This document shows positions 15,290-23,673 of a DNA stretch of 56,564 nt, in pieces. Position 1 is the first letter of the stretch, and each line of letters opens with the position of its first letter. A program made the position numbers and the translations under genes. The stretch spans positions 1-56,564 of the forward strand of contig CAIMUS010000317.1 in the NCBI GenBank assembly GCA_903844665.1, given 5' to 3'. The stretch comes from an uncultured Pseudomonadota bacterium. Its GTDB lineage: Bacteria; Pseudomonadota; Gammaproteobacteria; Competibacterales; Competibacteraceae. The notes under the pieces were generated by a model. It was not told the DNA's origin and ran no database searches. It saw only the letters and a program-made list of their open reading frames with translations.

Positions 15290-15703
15290 TTACCCGGTTG
15301 ATTGTAGAAAAGCAGCCGGCTTTAGAATAGATATGCCCATGAAGGGATGCAACGCCAGCAAATCGCGGTCGCCTGTAATGATGATTGCTGCCTTACCATT
15401 CACTGCAACTTCCAGAAACTTATCATCCTTGGGGTCGCGGCAGGCTTGAATGCGCTGCAGAATAGCGACTTTCTCGCTGATACAGATCAGTTTTTCAATA
15501 AACGTCTGACGATCTTGCAGAGATACATAAGAATTAAATCGAGGCCGGGCGAGCACTTTAGCCAACTCTTCCAGTGTGGCGTCTGAAACCAGAAGAATCC
15601 CTTGATCGACCGCCAGTCGTATCGCCTGCGCCGGAATGGAATTCGGCAGCAGCAAGCGACTTACTAACGCATTAGTATCGACGACAAGGCGCGTTCGGCG
15701 CAT
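15290..15703 (-). CDS. PIN-domain toxin (COG1569 type)
   Basis: A 137-residue PIN protein. The N-terminal RLVVDTNALVSRLL supplies the first active-site Asp, EELAKVLARPRF the Glu, and CRDPKDDKFLEVA followed by IITGDRDLL the remaining acids. It matches the family annotated as putative toxin component, PIN family. Its ATG shares one base with the stop of the upstream Phd-like antitoxin. Probably a ribonuclease; length and motifs are complete. Confidence 0.86.
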   Translation of the reverse strand: MRRTRLVVDTNALVSRLLLPNSIPAQAIRLAVDQGILLVSDATLEELAKVLARPRFNSYVSLQDRQTFIEKLICISEKVAILQRIQACRDPKDDKFLEVAVNGKAAIIITGDRDLLALHPFMGISILKPAAFLQSTG

Positions 15704-15951
15704 CAGCTATCGGCCAGAAGTTGTTGCAGCTTCTCTTCTGTCAGGCCATGCTCCTGAGCCTTCTTCCCTACCTCATCACAGAAACGCTGAAAGTCAGCGA
15801 TATGGATGGCTATCAGCCGTTCATAGTCCTCCATCGACAGAATCACGGCAATACCGCGATTCTGCTGCTGGATCACGACCGGTTCCTGTTGCGCTGCCTC
15901 GAGTACGTGGTTGAGATTTTGACTGGCTTCGCTAGCTGATATATGACGCAT
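15703..15951 (-). CDS. Phd/YefM-type antitoxin
   Basis: An 82-residue protein of the Phd/YefM family: MRHISASEASQNLNHVLEAA at the N-terminus, then EPVVIQQQNRGIAVILSMEDYERL, the classical beta-sheet core. The C-terminal helix (GKKAQEHGLTEEKLQQLL) would wrap the toxin. The frame is open for 30 codons upstream but the conserved family start is the ATG at 15951. It overlaps the PIN toxin by one base and probably autoregulates the pair. Confidence 0.87.
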   Translation of the reverse strand: MRHISASEASQNLNHVLEAAQQEPVVIQQQNRGIAVILSMEDYERLIAIHIADFQRFCDEVGKKAQEHGLTEEKLQQLLADS

Positions 15952-16013
15952 AGGGCTTATCCTGGGGAGCACGGTGGCTCTAACGTGTATATTCTGTAGG
16001 TCCCGTAGATCCC

Positions 16014-16132
16014 GTAGGTTGGGTTGAGGAACGAACCCCAACCTAAGTGCTACGTGCTGATGTCGGGTTACGGCGCGCCAGCCAAGTCTATACCATTTCC
16101 CCTGGTTCGGTAGCCGGCGCGCCTAACCCGAC
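16014..16132. repeat. two palindromic repeats in a 184-base gap
   Basis: 16014-16046 resembles the repeat at 696-780 (TTGAGGAACGAACCCCAACC). 16062-16132 has arms GTCGGGTTACGGCGCGCC and GGCGCGCCTAACCCGAC and recurs at 18039-18107. These two copies of the second element bracket the mtn operon. Confidence 0.75.
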
Positions 16133-16135
16133 CTA

Positions 16136-16810
16136 CTAAACCGCAATCCCCTCGAAATTCCGCACCTGAGCATGAGCAGCGGCGGGATTCAATTCCCCCT
16201 CCCGCACCAGCCAGACTGTTTGCATGCCGGCGGCGCGGGCCGCATCCAGTTCCTCCACCATGTCGGACAGAAACAGGATTTCCCGAGGCGGCAGGCCGAT
16301 AGCCTGAGTAATGGCCGAATACGCCGCCGGCTCCCGTTTCGAGCCGATGGTGATATCGAAATAACCGGAAAACAACGGCGTCAGGTCGCCGTAGGGAGTA
16401 TGGGCGAACAGCAGCCGCTGGGCGTGCACCGAGCCGGAGGAGAAGACATACAGGGCAATGCCGCGCGCCTGCCAGTCGCGCAGGCAGGACACCGCATCGG
16501 CATAGACATGCCCGCTGAAATCCCCGCGCCGGTAACCATCTTCCCAGATCGAACCCTGCAAGGCCTTGAGCGGGGCGATCTTGCGATCCTCGTCGATCCA
16601 GGCGCAAAGCTGCCCGATCAGCGCTTCCCACTCCAATTCCTTGCCGGCAACCGTGCGCACCTCCTCAAGCAGCGCAGCCACCTTCGGTTCGTCGCCATGC
16701 ACCCGCACGAACTCGCTTAGATGTTCCCGCGCATAGGGGAACAGCACCTCCTTGACGAAAGACAGCGAGGACGTGGTGCCCTCGATGTCGGTGACAATCG
16801 CCCTGATCAT
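16136..16810 (-). CDS. mtnC: enolase-phosphatase E1 (methionine salvage)
   Basis: A 224-residue HAD-superfamily enzyme. It enolises and dephosphorylates 2,3-diketo-5-methylthiopentyl-1-phosphate to the acireductone. Motif I is VTDIEGTTSS at residues 6-15, motif II the FSSGSVHAQ segment (about 123), motif III the Lys in GSKREPAAY, and motif IV LFLSDMVEELDAA near the C-terminus. Length is normal for the bacterial family. It is the last gene of mtnB-mtnD-mtnC; its start follows directly after the mtnD stop. Confidence 0.93.
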   Translation of the reverse strand: MIRAIVTDIEGTTSSLSFVKEVLFPYAREHLSEFVRVHGDEPKVAALLEEVRTVAGKELEWEALIGQLCAWIDEDRKIAPLKALQGSIWEDGYRRGDFSGHVYADAVSCLRDWQARGIALYVFSSGSVHAQRLLFAHTPYGDLTPLFSGYFDITIGSKREPAAYSAITQAIGLPPREILFLSDMVEELDAARAAGMQTVWLVREGELNPAAAHAQVRNFEGIAV

Positions 16811-17353
16811 TCAATTCTCCAGACGCGGAAAACGCTGGGCGATGCGGCTGCCGGTGAAATTGGCCACCCAGCCTTCTGGCGTGGTGAACAGACGGATGCA
16901 CTTGAAGGAGGGATTGGGACCCATATCGAACCAGTGCGGGGTGTTGGCGGGCACGCTGATCAGATCACCCTGCTCGCACCGCACGCTGTACACCTTGTCA
17001 TTCTGATGGATGTAGAACTGCCCCTGACCGTCCACGAAGAAACGCACCTCGAAATCGCTGTGGGTATGCTCGTCCAGGAACTTGGCGCGCAGCACCTCTT
17101 TGTCGGGATGATCGGGACGCAGACTGATCACATCGGCGGATTTAAAGCCGTACCGGGTCATCAGCCGGTCCACCGAGTCCCGATAGGCGGCGATAATCTC
17201 TTCCTGGCTGGCGGTATCGGCCAATTCACGGTCGGCGGTCCAGCGCTCGAACTCCACGCCGGCAGCGTCCAGTTCGCTGGCGATGGCGTCGTGCCCGGTG
17301 TAAATCTGGGCGGCGGTAGGGTCTCGATCGGAATAAATACGCAACTCACTCAT
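16811..17353 (-). CDS. mtnD: acireductone dioxygenase
   Basis: A 180-residue cupin metalloenzyme of methionine salvage. It oxidises the acireductone to the 2-keto acid precursor of methionine and formate (Fe form), or off-pathway products (Ni form). The metal ligands are visible as DEHTHSDFEVRFFVDG (His, His, Glu) near residues 95-110 and the His in NTPHWFDMG (about 139). It overlaps mtnB by four bases and abuts mtnC, so the three are one transcription unit. Confidence 0.93.
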   Translation of the reverse strand: MSELRIYSDRDPTAAQIYTGHDAIASELDAAGVEFERWTADRELADTASQEEIIAAYRDSVDRLMTRYGFKSADVISLRPDHPDKEVLRAKFLDEHTHSDFEVRFFVDGQGQFYIHQNDKVYSVRCEQGDLISVPANTPHWFDMGPNPSFKCIRLFTTPEGWVANFTGSRIAQRFPRLEN

Positions 17354-17964
17354 TGGGTCATTCTCCTCTTGAGCATTTCACACTCGAACAGAAATTCGAA
17401 CGCCTCGACGTGACGGCAGGCGTCCTCCACGGAATTACCCCAGGTGTAGAAACCATGACCGGCGATCAGGTAGCCGTAGCTATCCAGATGATAATCCACA
17501 TAATGTTCGACCGTTGCAGCCAGCCGGTCGATATCCTGGTCATTGGCGAAGATCGGCGCCACGATCTCGTATTCGTGAGTATCGATGCCGGGAAAAGCCT
17601 TCAATACTTCATAATCGCGCAGGGACAATGCATCCTTGAACAGAAGCGACAGGGTGGTGGCGAGCGGCGAGTGGGTATGCAGCACCGCCTGGGTGGAGGG
17701 ATCGCGCCGGTACAGCGACAGGTGCAAAGCGGTCTCGGCGGAAGGTTTCCTGCCGGCGGTGAGGGATTCACCATCCATGTTCACGAGCATGATATCGTCC
17801 GGGGTGAGCTTGCCCTTGTGGCGTCCGGAAACGGTAATGGCCACCCGTTCATCATCGACGCGGGCGGAGAAGTTGCCACTGGTGGCGGGCACCCAGCCAC
17901 GGGAGTAAAAGGCATGGCCGGCTTCAATCAGGGCGCGGACTTGAGCGGCGTAGTCCATGGGCAT
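17350..17964 (-). CDS. mtnB: methylthioribulose-1-phosphate dehydratase
   Basis: A 204-residue class II aldolase-fold enzyme. It dehydrates 5-methylthioribulose 1-phosphate to the diketo compound used by MtnC. Landmarks are ATSGNFSARVD (residues about 26-36), the zinc ligands in HTHSPLA (about 97-103) and GHGFYTWG near residue 170. It is first in the operon. The start is taken as the ATG at 17964; a second ATG two codons later is equally possible. mtnA and mtnK are not in the window. Confidence 0.92.
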   Translation of the reverse strand: MPMDYAAQVRALIEAGHAFYSRGWVPATSGNFSARVDDERVAITVSGRHKGKLTPDDIMLVNMDGESLTAGRKPSAETALHLSLYRRDPSTQAVLHTHSPLATTLSLLFKDALSLRDYEVLKAFPGIDTHEYEIVAPIFANDQDIDRLAATVEHYVDYHLDSYGYLIAGHGFYTWGNSVEDACRHVEAFEFLFECEMLKRRMTQ

Positions 17965-18038
17965 GGCGGTCGATTCTGTGGGGATGGCAAAGGGCGGATT
18001 ATGTTAAGGCTTTCGGGGGATATCGTCCAGCCTCGTAG

Positions 18039-18145
18039 GTCGGGTTAGGCGCGCCCTCTGCCAAACCTGGAGGTGGCAGGGATTCAGCGGGCGCGCCGTA
18101 ACCCGACATCTGGTTGCCGGCGGGGACGCCGGCGCTCCCAGGGAC
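18039..18145. repeat. palindromic repeats upstream of mtnB
   Basis: 18039-18107 is a second copy of the GTCGGGTTA...GGCGCGCC palindrome of 16062-16132. 18116-18145 is one copy, inverted, of the CCTGGGAGCGCCGGCG repeat found in tandem at 37632-37777 and at the right edge of the window. Confidence 0.75.
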
Positions 18146-18156
18146 GCACGGCGGCT

Positions 18157-18984
18157 TCACACTTTCCAATTACACCCCAATCGACCCGCGAAATCCCGCA
18201 AATACTCCAGCCCGGCAATCGCCCGGCTGCCATACCAGGACGTCATCTCCCCATCGATAACCAGCAGCCGCTCGGCCGGATAGGCATGGCGTCGGGCGAA
18301 TTCGGCCAGATGCCCGGGTTTGAAGGGATAGGGTTCGCTGCTGAACAGCACCCGATCGATCCCGGCCGGCAATGCCTGCTCGATCTCCAGCGTGGGATAG
18401 CGCTCCGCGCTTGCCTCGGGCCAGGTTTCCCAGTTCACCAGCTTAAGGGTGCGGGAGATATAGGTATCGCGGCTGACCGTCATCCAGGGTTTGCGCCAGA
18501 TCAAATACAGCACCTGACGACGGGGCCAGTCGCGCGCTGTTTCCCGCAACGTAGCGAGAGCCTGTTCGAACCGCTGACACAGTATTTCCGCCTCGGTCTC
18601 TCGTCGGAAGATACCGCCCAGCAGCCGATACAGCGGCGGATTATCCTCGGGTTTTAACGGATGGGTGACGATGATGTGAGGCACGAAGCCGGCGATCTGC
18701 TCCACCAGTTCACGGGGATTTTCGTCGATATTGACGACCAGATGGGTCGGTTGCAATGCTTTGAGCAGGGCCAGCTTGAGCTTCTTGGCGCCACCGACGC
18801 TGGCTATCGCCTGAACGCGCCCGGCAGGATGGATGCAATAGCGGGTGCGGCCGACGATCTGCTCCTCCAGACCCAGGTCGAACAGCAACTCGGTGATGCT
18901 GGGCACCAGGCAGACGATGCGGGCCGGACCGGTGACAGGACTGTGCCGGACGCCGATAGCGTCGCTTAAACTCGACTGTGACAT
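18157..18984 (-). CDS. BtuF-like periplasmic-binding-fold protein
   Basis: A helical-backbone metal-receptor protein (about 275 residues from the ATG at 18984; an ATG at 19011 is possible). The start of the fold reads RIVCLVPSITELLFDLGLEE, followed by VGRTRYC, which is typical of BtuF-like cobalamin or iron-chelate binding proteins. LYLIWRKPWMTVSRDTYI and SWYGSRAIAGLEYL are also characteristic. No signal peptide is seen, so the protein may be cytoplasmic, as in several proteobacterial relatives annotated as cobalamin-binding. No ABC transporter genes are adjacent. Ligand unknown; vitamin B12 is plausible, as IcmF needs it, but that is inference. Confidence 0.75.
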   Translation of the reverse strand: MSQSSLSDAIGVRHSPVTGPARIVCLVPSITELLFDLGLEEQIVGRTRYCIHPAGRVQAIASVGGAKKLKLALLKALQPTHLVVNIDENPRELVEQIAGFVPHIIVTHPLKPEDNPPLYRLLGGIFRRETEAEILCQRFEQALATLRETARDWPRRQVLYLIWRKPWMTVSRDTYISRTLKLVNWETWPEASAERYPTLEIEQALPAGIDRVLFSSEPYPFKPGHLAEFARRHAYPAERLLVIDGEMTSWYGSRAIAGLEYLRDFAGRLGCNWKV

Positions 18985-19109
18985 GAGACGTTCAGGTGCG
19001 TGCTGGTTCATCGAAAAAATTTTCAGGCGTGACCCTCGGGTGGGCGTTATCATAATCACCCCTAACCGCCAGGTCGGTTAATCATCACCATACCAAAGAG
19101 GACCATTAC

Positions 19110-20807
19110 ATGACAGCTTTACAAGCCTTTTTACAGGCCCGCGATTTTCTCTTCGAATACCGGGAAGACTATGACACCGCCTATCGGGAGTTTCGCTGGC
19201 CCCAGCTCGACCAGTTCAATTGGGCGCTCGATTACTTCGACGTCATGGCCAAAGGCAACGACAATACCGCCCTCTGGGTGGTGAACGAGGACGGCAGCGA
19301 AGCCAAGCTCTCCTTCGCCGAATTATCGGAGCGTTCCAACCGCATCGCCAATCACCTGCACAGCCTGGGCGTCGAGCGCGGCGACGCCATTCTGCTGATG
19401 CTCAACAACGTGGTTCCCCTGTGGGATACCATGCTGGCGGCCATCAAACTCGGGGCGGTGATCATCCCGGCCACCACCCTGCTGGCGCCGGACGATCTGG
19501 CCGACCGGCTGGAGCGCGGCAAGGTGCGGCATGTGGTCGTGGGCGTCCAGGAAACCGGTAAGTTCGCCGATCTGGCCGGAGATTACACCCGCATCGGCGT
19601 GGGCGGGGCGGTAGCCGGCTGGACCGCGCTGGAAGACGGCTACCGGGCGCCAGCGGAATTCGTCCCCGACGGTCCGACCCAGGCCACCGATCCGGTGCTG
19701 CTGTATTTCACCTCCGGCACCACCTCCAAGCCCAAGCTGGTGGAGCACACCCAGCAGAGCTATCCGGTCGGCCACCTGTCCACCATGTACTGGATCGGCC
19801 TGAAGCCGGGCGATATCCACTGGAATATCAGCTCCCCCGGTTGGGCCAAACATGCCTGGAGTTGCTTCTTTTCACCCTGGGACGCCGGCGCCACCGTGTT
19901 TGTCTATAACTACGCCCGCTTCGACGCCAAAGCCGTGCTGGATACGCTGATCCGTTATCAGGTCACCACCCTGTGCGCTCCGCCCACGGTCTGGCGGATG
20001 CTGATCCAGGAAGACCTGCGCAACTTCCCGGTGAAGGTGCGCGAGCTGTGCAGCGCCGGCGAGCCGCTGAATCCGGAAGTGATCGAACAGGTGCAGAAAG
20101 CCTGGGGCATCACCATCCGCGATGGTTACGGCCAGACCGAGACCACCGCCGAATTGGGGAATACGCCCGGACAGCCCGTCAAGCTGGGTTCCATGGGCCG
20201 GCCGCTGCCGGGTTATGGCATCGTCCTGCTGGATCTGGAAGATAAGGAAGTCCAGGAAGGCGAGATCGGCTTCAGTCTCGAGCCGCGGCCGCTGGGCCTG
20301 ATGGTCTCGTACAAGGACTCGCCGCAGAAGACCGCCGATGTGATGCGTAATGGTTACTACCATACCGGCGATGTGGCGATGATCGACGCCGACGGTTATT
20401 ACACCTACGTCGGTCGCGCCGACGATGTGTTCAAGGCATCCGATTACCGCATCAGTCCGTTCGAACTGGAAAGCGTGCTGATCGAGCACGAAGCGGTGGC
20501 CGAGGCGGCGGTGGTGCCGAGTCCGGACCCGTTACGGCTGGCGGTGCCCAAGGCGTTCGTGCTGCTGCGGGTGGACCATCAGCCGAGCGCGGAACTGGCC
20601 AAATCCATCCTGCGCTATGTGCGCGAGCACGTCGCGCCCTACAAGCGCATCCGCCGGCTGGAATTCGCCGATCTGCCCAAGACCATCTCCGGCAAGATTC
20701 GGCGGGTGGAACTGCGCAAGATGGAAAATGAGCGGTCGGCTCAGACGGACGAACCCCGGCGGAAGATGGAATTCTGGGAAGAGGATTTTCCGGATCTGAA
20801 AGGATAA
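19110..20807 (+). CDS. acyl-CoA synthetase (AMP-forming)
   Basis: A 565-residue ANL-superfamily enzyme. It activates a carboxylic acid via an acyl-AMP to the CoA thioester. Motifs: P-loop-like LLYFTSGTTSKPKLVEH (about residues 197-213), DGYGQTETTAELGN (about 338-351), YHTGDVAMID (about 417) with YTYVGRADDVFKASDYRIS following, and the catalytic Lys in KTISGKIRRVEL near 530. Length and the SPGWAKHAW segment are like medium-chain/acetate-type synthetases (ACSM-like). The exact substrate cannot be read from the sequence. GAGGAC lies upstream of the ATG. It is divergent from the BtuF-like gene. Confidence 0.88.
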   Translation: MTALQAFLQARDFLFEYREDYDTAYREFRWPQLDQFNWALDYFDVMAKGNDNTALWVVNEDGSEAKLSFAELSERSNRIANHLHSLGVERGDAILLMLNNVVPLWDTMLAAIKLGAVIIPATTLLAPDDLADRLERGKVRHVVVGVQETGKFADLAGDYTRIGVGGAVAGWTALEDGYRAPAEFVPDGPTQATDPVLLYFTSGTTSKPKLVEHTQQSYPVGHLSTMYWIGLKPGDIHWNISSPGWAKHAWSCFFSPWDAGATVFVYNYARFDAKAVLDTLIRYQVTTLCAPPTVWRMLIQEDLRNFPVKVRELCSAGEPLNPEVIEQVQKAWGITIRDGYGQTETTAELGNTPGQPVKLGSMGRPLPGYGIVLLDLEDKEVQEGEIGFSLEPRPLGLMVSYKDSPQKTADVMRNGYYHTGDVAMIDADGYYTYVGRADDVFKASDYRISPFELESVLIEHEAVAEAAVVPSPDPLRLAVPKAFVLLRVDHQPSAELAKSILRYVREHVAPYKRIRRLEFADLPKTISGKIRRVELRKMENERSAQTDEPRRKMEFWEEDFPDLKG

Positions 20808-20822
20808 ATATTGTCTGCGATA

Positions 20823-20847
20823 CCCTCCTCCCTTGTGGGGGAGGGTT
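20823..20847. repeat. REP-like hairpin
   Basis: CCCTCCTCCC-TTGT-GGGGGAGGG, the same core as the element inside the STAND ATPase gene. It lies between the acyl-CoA synthetase stop and the NYN gene and could act as a weak terminator. Confidence 0.7.
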
Positions 20848-20869
20848 AAAAATAAATAAGGAAGATTTT

Positions 20870-21613
20870 ATGTTAAGCTCGACCCCAACCATAACGAATC
20901 GTAAAATTGCAGTGCTGATTGATGGCGATAATGCTCAGCCATCATTACTTGAAAAGATTCTGGCGGAAACAAGCAAATATGGGATGATTACTGTTCGAAG
21001 GATTTATGGAGATTGGACGACCCCGAATATGGGAAGATGGAAAGATACTCTCCATACACATGCCATACAGCCTATACAGCAATTTCGCTATACTGTAGGT
21101 AAAAATGCCACAGATAGTGCAATGATTATCGACGCAATGGATATTATGTACGAAGGTGGAGTCGATGGATTTTGCATAGTGTCGAGCGATAGTGACTATA
21201 CACGCCTGGCAACTCGGATCCGAGAAAAAGGATTCTTTGTCATGGGTGTAGGCAAGAAAGGTACTCCTCGCGCTTTTGTCAATGCGTGCGAAGTTTTCGT
21301 TATTACTGAAAATCTGTCTCCTGAAATGGAGTTGATCAAATCAGAGGAAACTCGAAAAACAGTTGATAGTTCCAAAACGATGGCTCCTGATCCGCTTTCT
21401 TTATTGAAAGAAGCTTTTGAGGTGAGTGTTCAGGAAGATGGTTGGGCGCCTTTAACTGCGATAGGACAAGCTTTACGCCAACGTGATCCAGCATTTGATT
21501 CCAGAACCTACGGTTATAAACAGCTTTCATTGCTTATTCAGGCATATCAGAAGGTGTTTACAGTAAAAAAGAATGCAAAAGGACTTCAAGTCAAGCTAAC
21601 GGCTAACTCATAG
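20870..21613 (+). CDS. NYN-domain ribonuclease-like protein with C-terminal OST-HTH/LOTUS domain
   Basis: A 247-residue protein. The N-terminal NYN (LabA/DUF88, PIN-like) domain shows the acidic residues expected at the active site: VLIDGDNAQ (about 16-24), ATDSAMIIDAMDIMY (about 83-97) and FCIVSSDSDYTRLA (about 104-117). After a linker, residues about 178-245 look like an OST-HTH/LOTUS RNA-binding domain (LLKEAFEV...DGWAPLTAIGQAL...YGYKQLSLLI). This pairing suggests an RNA-directed nuclease. The base composition is noticeably more AT-rich than neighbours, a sign of transfer. AAGGAAG precedes the ATG. The biological role is unknown. Confidence 0.85.
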   Translation: MLSSTPTITNRKIAVLIDGDNAQPSLLEKILAETSKYGMITVRRIYGDWTTPNMGRWKDTLHTHAIQPIQQFRYTVGKNATDSAMIIDAMDIMYEGGVDGFCIVSSDSDYTRLATRIREKGFFVMGVGKKGTPRAFVNACEVFVITENLSPEMELIKSEETRKTVDSSKTMAPDPLSLLKEAFEVSVQEDGWAPLTAIGQALRQRDPAFDSRTYGYKQLSLLIQAYQKVFTVKKNAKGLQVKLTANS

Positions 21614-21666
21614 TCCATTCTCTCGAGGCAAGGAGCATGGGAGCATGTACATTATGCAGTTGGCAG

Positions 21667-21795
21667 GTCGGGTTAGCGCGAGTAGGACGCACTAGCGTTA
21701 GCGGATTGCGCCGTATGCGCACGGGGGGAACCTGGATTGCGCTCCGCCAGCTTCGCTCCAGCCAGGCTACACTGGCTACACTGGCTGCGCCAACT
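21667..21795. repeat. composite of dispersed repeats
   Basis: It contains a partial GTCGGGTTAGCGCG element and a degenerate copy of the CCGGATTGCGCTCCGC repeat seen at 44682-44769 and 45391-45480, then a 9-base direct repeat (TACACTGGC twice). No gene is seen between the NYN gene and the PIN gene. Confidence 0.55.
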
Positions 21796-21807
21796 GCTCG
21801 TTCAGCC

Positions 21808-22215
21808 TTATCCCTTTTTGTAGGGAAGATGGAGTTGCGGCAAATCGATGGCTTCGAATTCGGGGTCCTTGTGAACCAGTTCTGCCCGCTCCAGGAGTGC
21901 CGCGGCGGCAATCCAGGCATCGGCCAGCGACATTGGATACCGCGCTTTGATCTCAGCCGCTTTTTCCAGCAAGGCCGGCGTTTCATGGACCCAGGTCATG
22001 GGAAGCGATTGGCATTGCTGATAGGCCAGCCGGCCAGCCGGTTCATCTTCATCCTTCCAGACCCGGTAGAACACCTCCATCAGGGAGATAAAACAGCCAT
22101 AGCAGTGAACTTCCCCCTGCTGGGCTTTCGTCAAGAGCGCCGCAACTTCATCCACCCCCGGTTCATCGTCCCGCAGGGTGAGCAAGGCGGAAGTATCCAG
22201 CAAGAACGCCTTCAT
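21808..22215 (-). CDS. PIN-domain toxin (VapC type)
   Basis: A 135-residue PIN protein. The active-site acids are in FLLDTSALLTLRDDE (residues about 4-18), ISLMEVFYRVW (about 43-53) and MSLADAWIAAAALLE (about 94-108), and KDPEF follows. It is encoded after an AbrB-type antitoxin, overlapping it by four bases. Members cleave tRNA or other RNA. No defects seen. Confidence 0.87.
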   Translation of the reverse strand: MKAFLLDTSALLTLRDDEPGVDEVAALLTKAQQGEVHCYGCFISLMEVFYRVWKDEDEPAGRLAYQQCQSLPMTWVHETPALLEKAAEIKARYPMSLADAWIAAAALLERAELVHKDPEFEAIDLPQLHLPYKKG

Positions 22216-22436
22216 TCCCGCTCCTCATCCTGTTTCCGGTTCGCCAACAAGCGCTCGGTAGCTCCACCTTTACCCTGGCCACGAAAGGCGGCAATCGGGT
22301 TGGCGCGGACGGGAACGACCCGAATGGAGCCATCTTCGACCAGCCACTCCAGACAATCGGACGGGTTCAGGTGGAGCTGGCGCCGAATAGCTGCGGGGAT
22401 AACAGTCTGGCCCCGTGAGGTGATTGTGCTTCTCAT
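22212..22436 (-). CDS. AbrB-type antitoxin (SpoVT/AbrB fold)
   Basis: A 74-residue protein whose N-terminus, RSTITSRGQTVIPAAIRRQL, is the swapped-hairpin AbrB DNA-binding domain. The C-terminal half (VPVRANPIAAFRGQGKGGATERLL) is the toxin-binding tail. I take the ATG at 22436, which fits the family; the frame is open further upstream to 22502. It overlaps the PIN toxin gene by four bases. Confidence 0.87.
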   Translation of the reverse strand: MRSTITSRGQTVIPAAIRRQLHLNPSDCLEWLVEDGSIRVVPVRANPIAAFRGQGKGGATERLLANRKQDEERE

Positions 22437-22494
22437 TGCTGCACTCCATAAATTACTTTTATTCAAAAATAATAATTCGTCGGTGCTCGCTGCT

Positions 22495-22890
22495 CTAGCC
22501 AATATGTTTCAGATCTGCTTTTCTTACATGAATCAGACGATGCCCCAACATATCAACTGCCGCCTGCACCTGTTCTAACACTATATAGCCAATTAAGGGT
22601 TCGTAGATTCCATCCTCCGGCTTCATATTCAGAAAAAGCACTTCCCCATAAATTGGATCGAAACCCTCAATCTTTACTTCCACAGGCCCACATACCTCAC
22701 CTTTTACTATTTCTTGAGTAGCTGTCTCACAATCGATTTGTCGAATTAGATTAAGTTTACCCAGCCTGTTCTTCCAAGCCTGGGGAAGAACCATATAGGC
22801 GGCTCCTGTATCAACCAGAGCATCGAAATTTAGAATTTTGTCCTGCTCAAAAAGATTTTTGACTGATACGTTGGCAACAATTCTTCCCAT
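22495..22890 (-). CDS. retropepsin-like aspartic protease family protein
   Basis: About 131 residues with a single aspartic-protease motif, ALVDTGAAYMVLP, near residue 25 from the chosen ATG and a second hydrophobic ...EPLIGYIVLEQ segment near the C-terminus that resembles the family's ALIGxxxL. Such clan AA proteins dimerise to form one active site. The frame extends upstream to 22986, but that part is not conserved-looking. It lies upstream of the AbrB-PIN pair on the same strand with a 58-base gap. AT-rich. Function unknown. Confidence 0.7.
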   Translation of the reverse strand: MGRIVANVSVKNLFEQDKILNFDALVDTGAAYMVLPQAWKNRLGKLNLIRQIDCETATQEIVKGEVCGPVEVKIEGFDPIYGEVLFLNMKPEDGIYEPLIGYIVLEQVQAAVDMLGHRLIHVRKADLKHIG

Positions 22891-23070
22891 ATTACTATCT
22901 CTATATTGTGGGTCTTGGGTTAGTACTGGCCGCACCCCTGCGACTTGGCCGCCTTGCGGCGCCAGCCAATCCTGTGGAATGAACATCGAACGGAGCGACC
23001 AAGCTTATTGCTCGCGGCGAAAGATTCAAAAGCATAAGCGAGCGTAGAGTGGGTTCCACGCACCAAACCA

Positions 23071-23556
23071 CTAGGTGAGCGAGGTATCTATCTTGATGGG
23101 AAATCCGGGAGCCAGTCTGGATTTCTCCATCGGTTGGCCACTACTGAAAAAACGAATATTACCACTATTATCGCAGAACCATACCTCTTGGGCGCCTTTA
23201 TTAAAATATAATCTCTTCTTTTCATTCATCTCTCTCGCAGTATTACTGGAAGAAGTGATTTCGATGCAGATTTCTGGAGCGATAGAACATTCATCCTCGC
23301 CAGCGATAATATTCAGCCTTTCTTTAGAAGCCCATACCACATCGGCAACTCGGGTTCCTTTATCAGTGGTGATGGCGCATTCCGGGAATGCCTCACCTCC
23401 AGGCAACAAATTATTCAATTGTCTTACGATTTTTCCTTGCAAGACAGCATGGTAAACTTTAACGGGACTCATTATAATCTTACCATCCTCGTTAAGCTCT
23501 ATCTTGAAAGGCAGATTTTGTAGATGTGGATCGCTACAGACTTCTTTCCATTCCAT
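23071..23556 (-). CDS. Uma2 family endonuclease-like protein (DUF820), copy 2
   Basis: A 161-residue paralogue of the protein at 14732-15205, sharing the start MEWKEVC, QNLPFKIELNE, SPVKVYH and IAPEICIE. Active-site candidates are the Asp in RVADVVWASKERL and the Glu in EICIEITSSSN. The C-terminal QEVWFCDNSGNIRFF corresponds to the paralogue's EFWVCDEKG. Both copies lie on the minus strand next to TA genes and near a palindrome with GTACGC or GGATACGC arms. Substrate unknown. Confidence 0.8.
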   Translation of the reverse strand: MEWKEVCSDPHLQNLPFKIELNEDGKIIMSPVKVYHAVLQGKIVRQLNNLLPGGEAFPECAITTDKGTRVADVVWASKERLNIIAGEDECSIAPEICIEITSSSNTAREMNEKKRLYFNKGAQEVWFCDNSGNIRFFSSGQPMEKSRLAPGFPIKIDTSLT

Positions 23557-23673
23557 ACACAGTTGCCTCGATGAATTGAGTCAGCGTTTATTCAGTCAGC
23601 CAGGATACGCCATGCTTATTCCATCTCTGTTTCGGTATGCACAGCGTATCCTATATTACCACTCGGTGTCACC

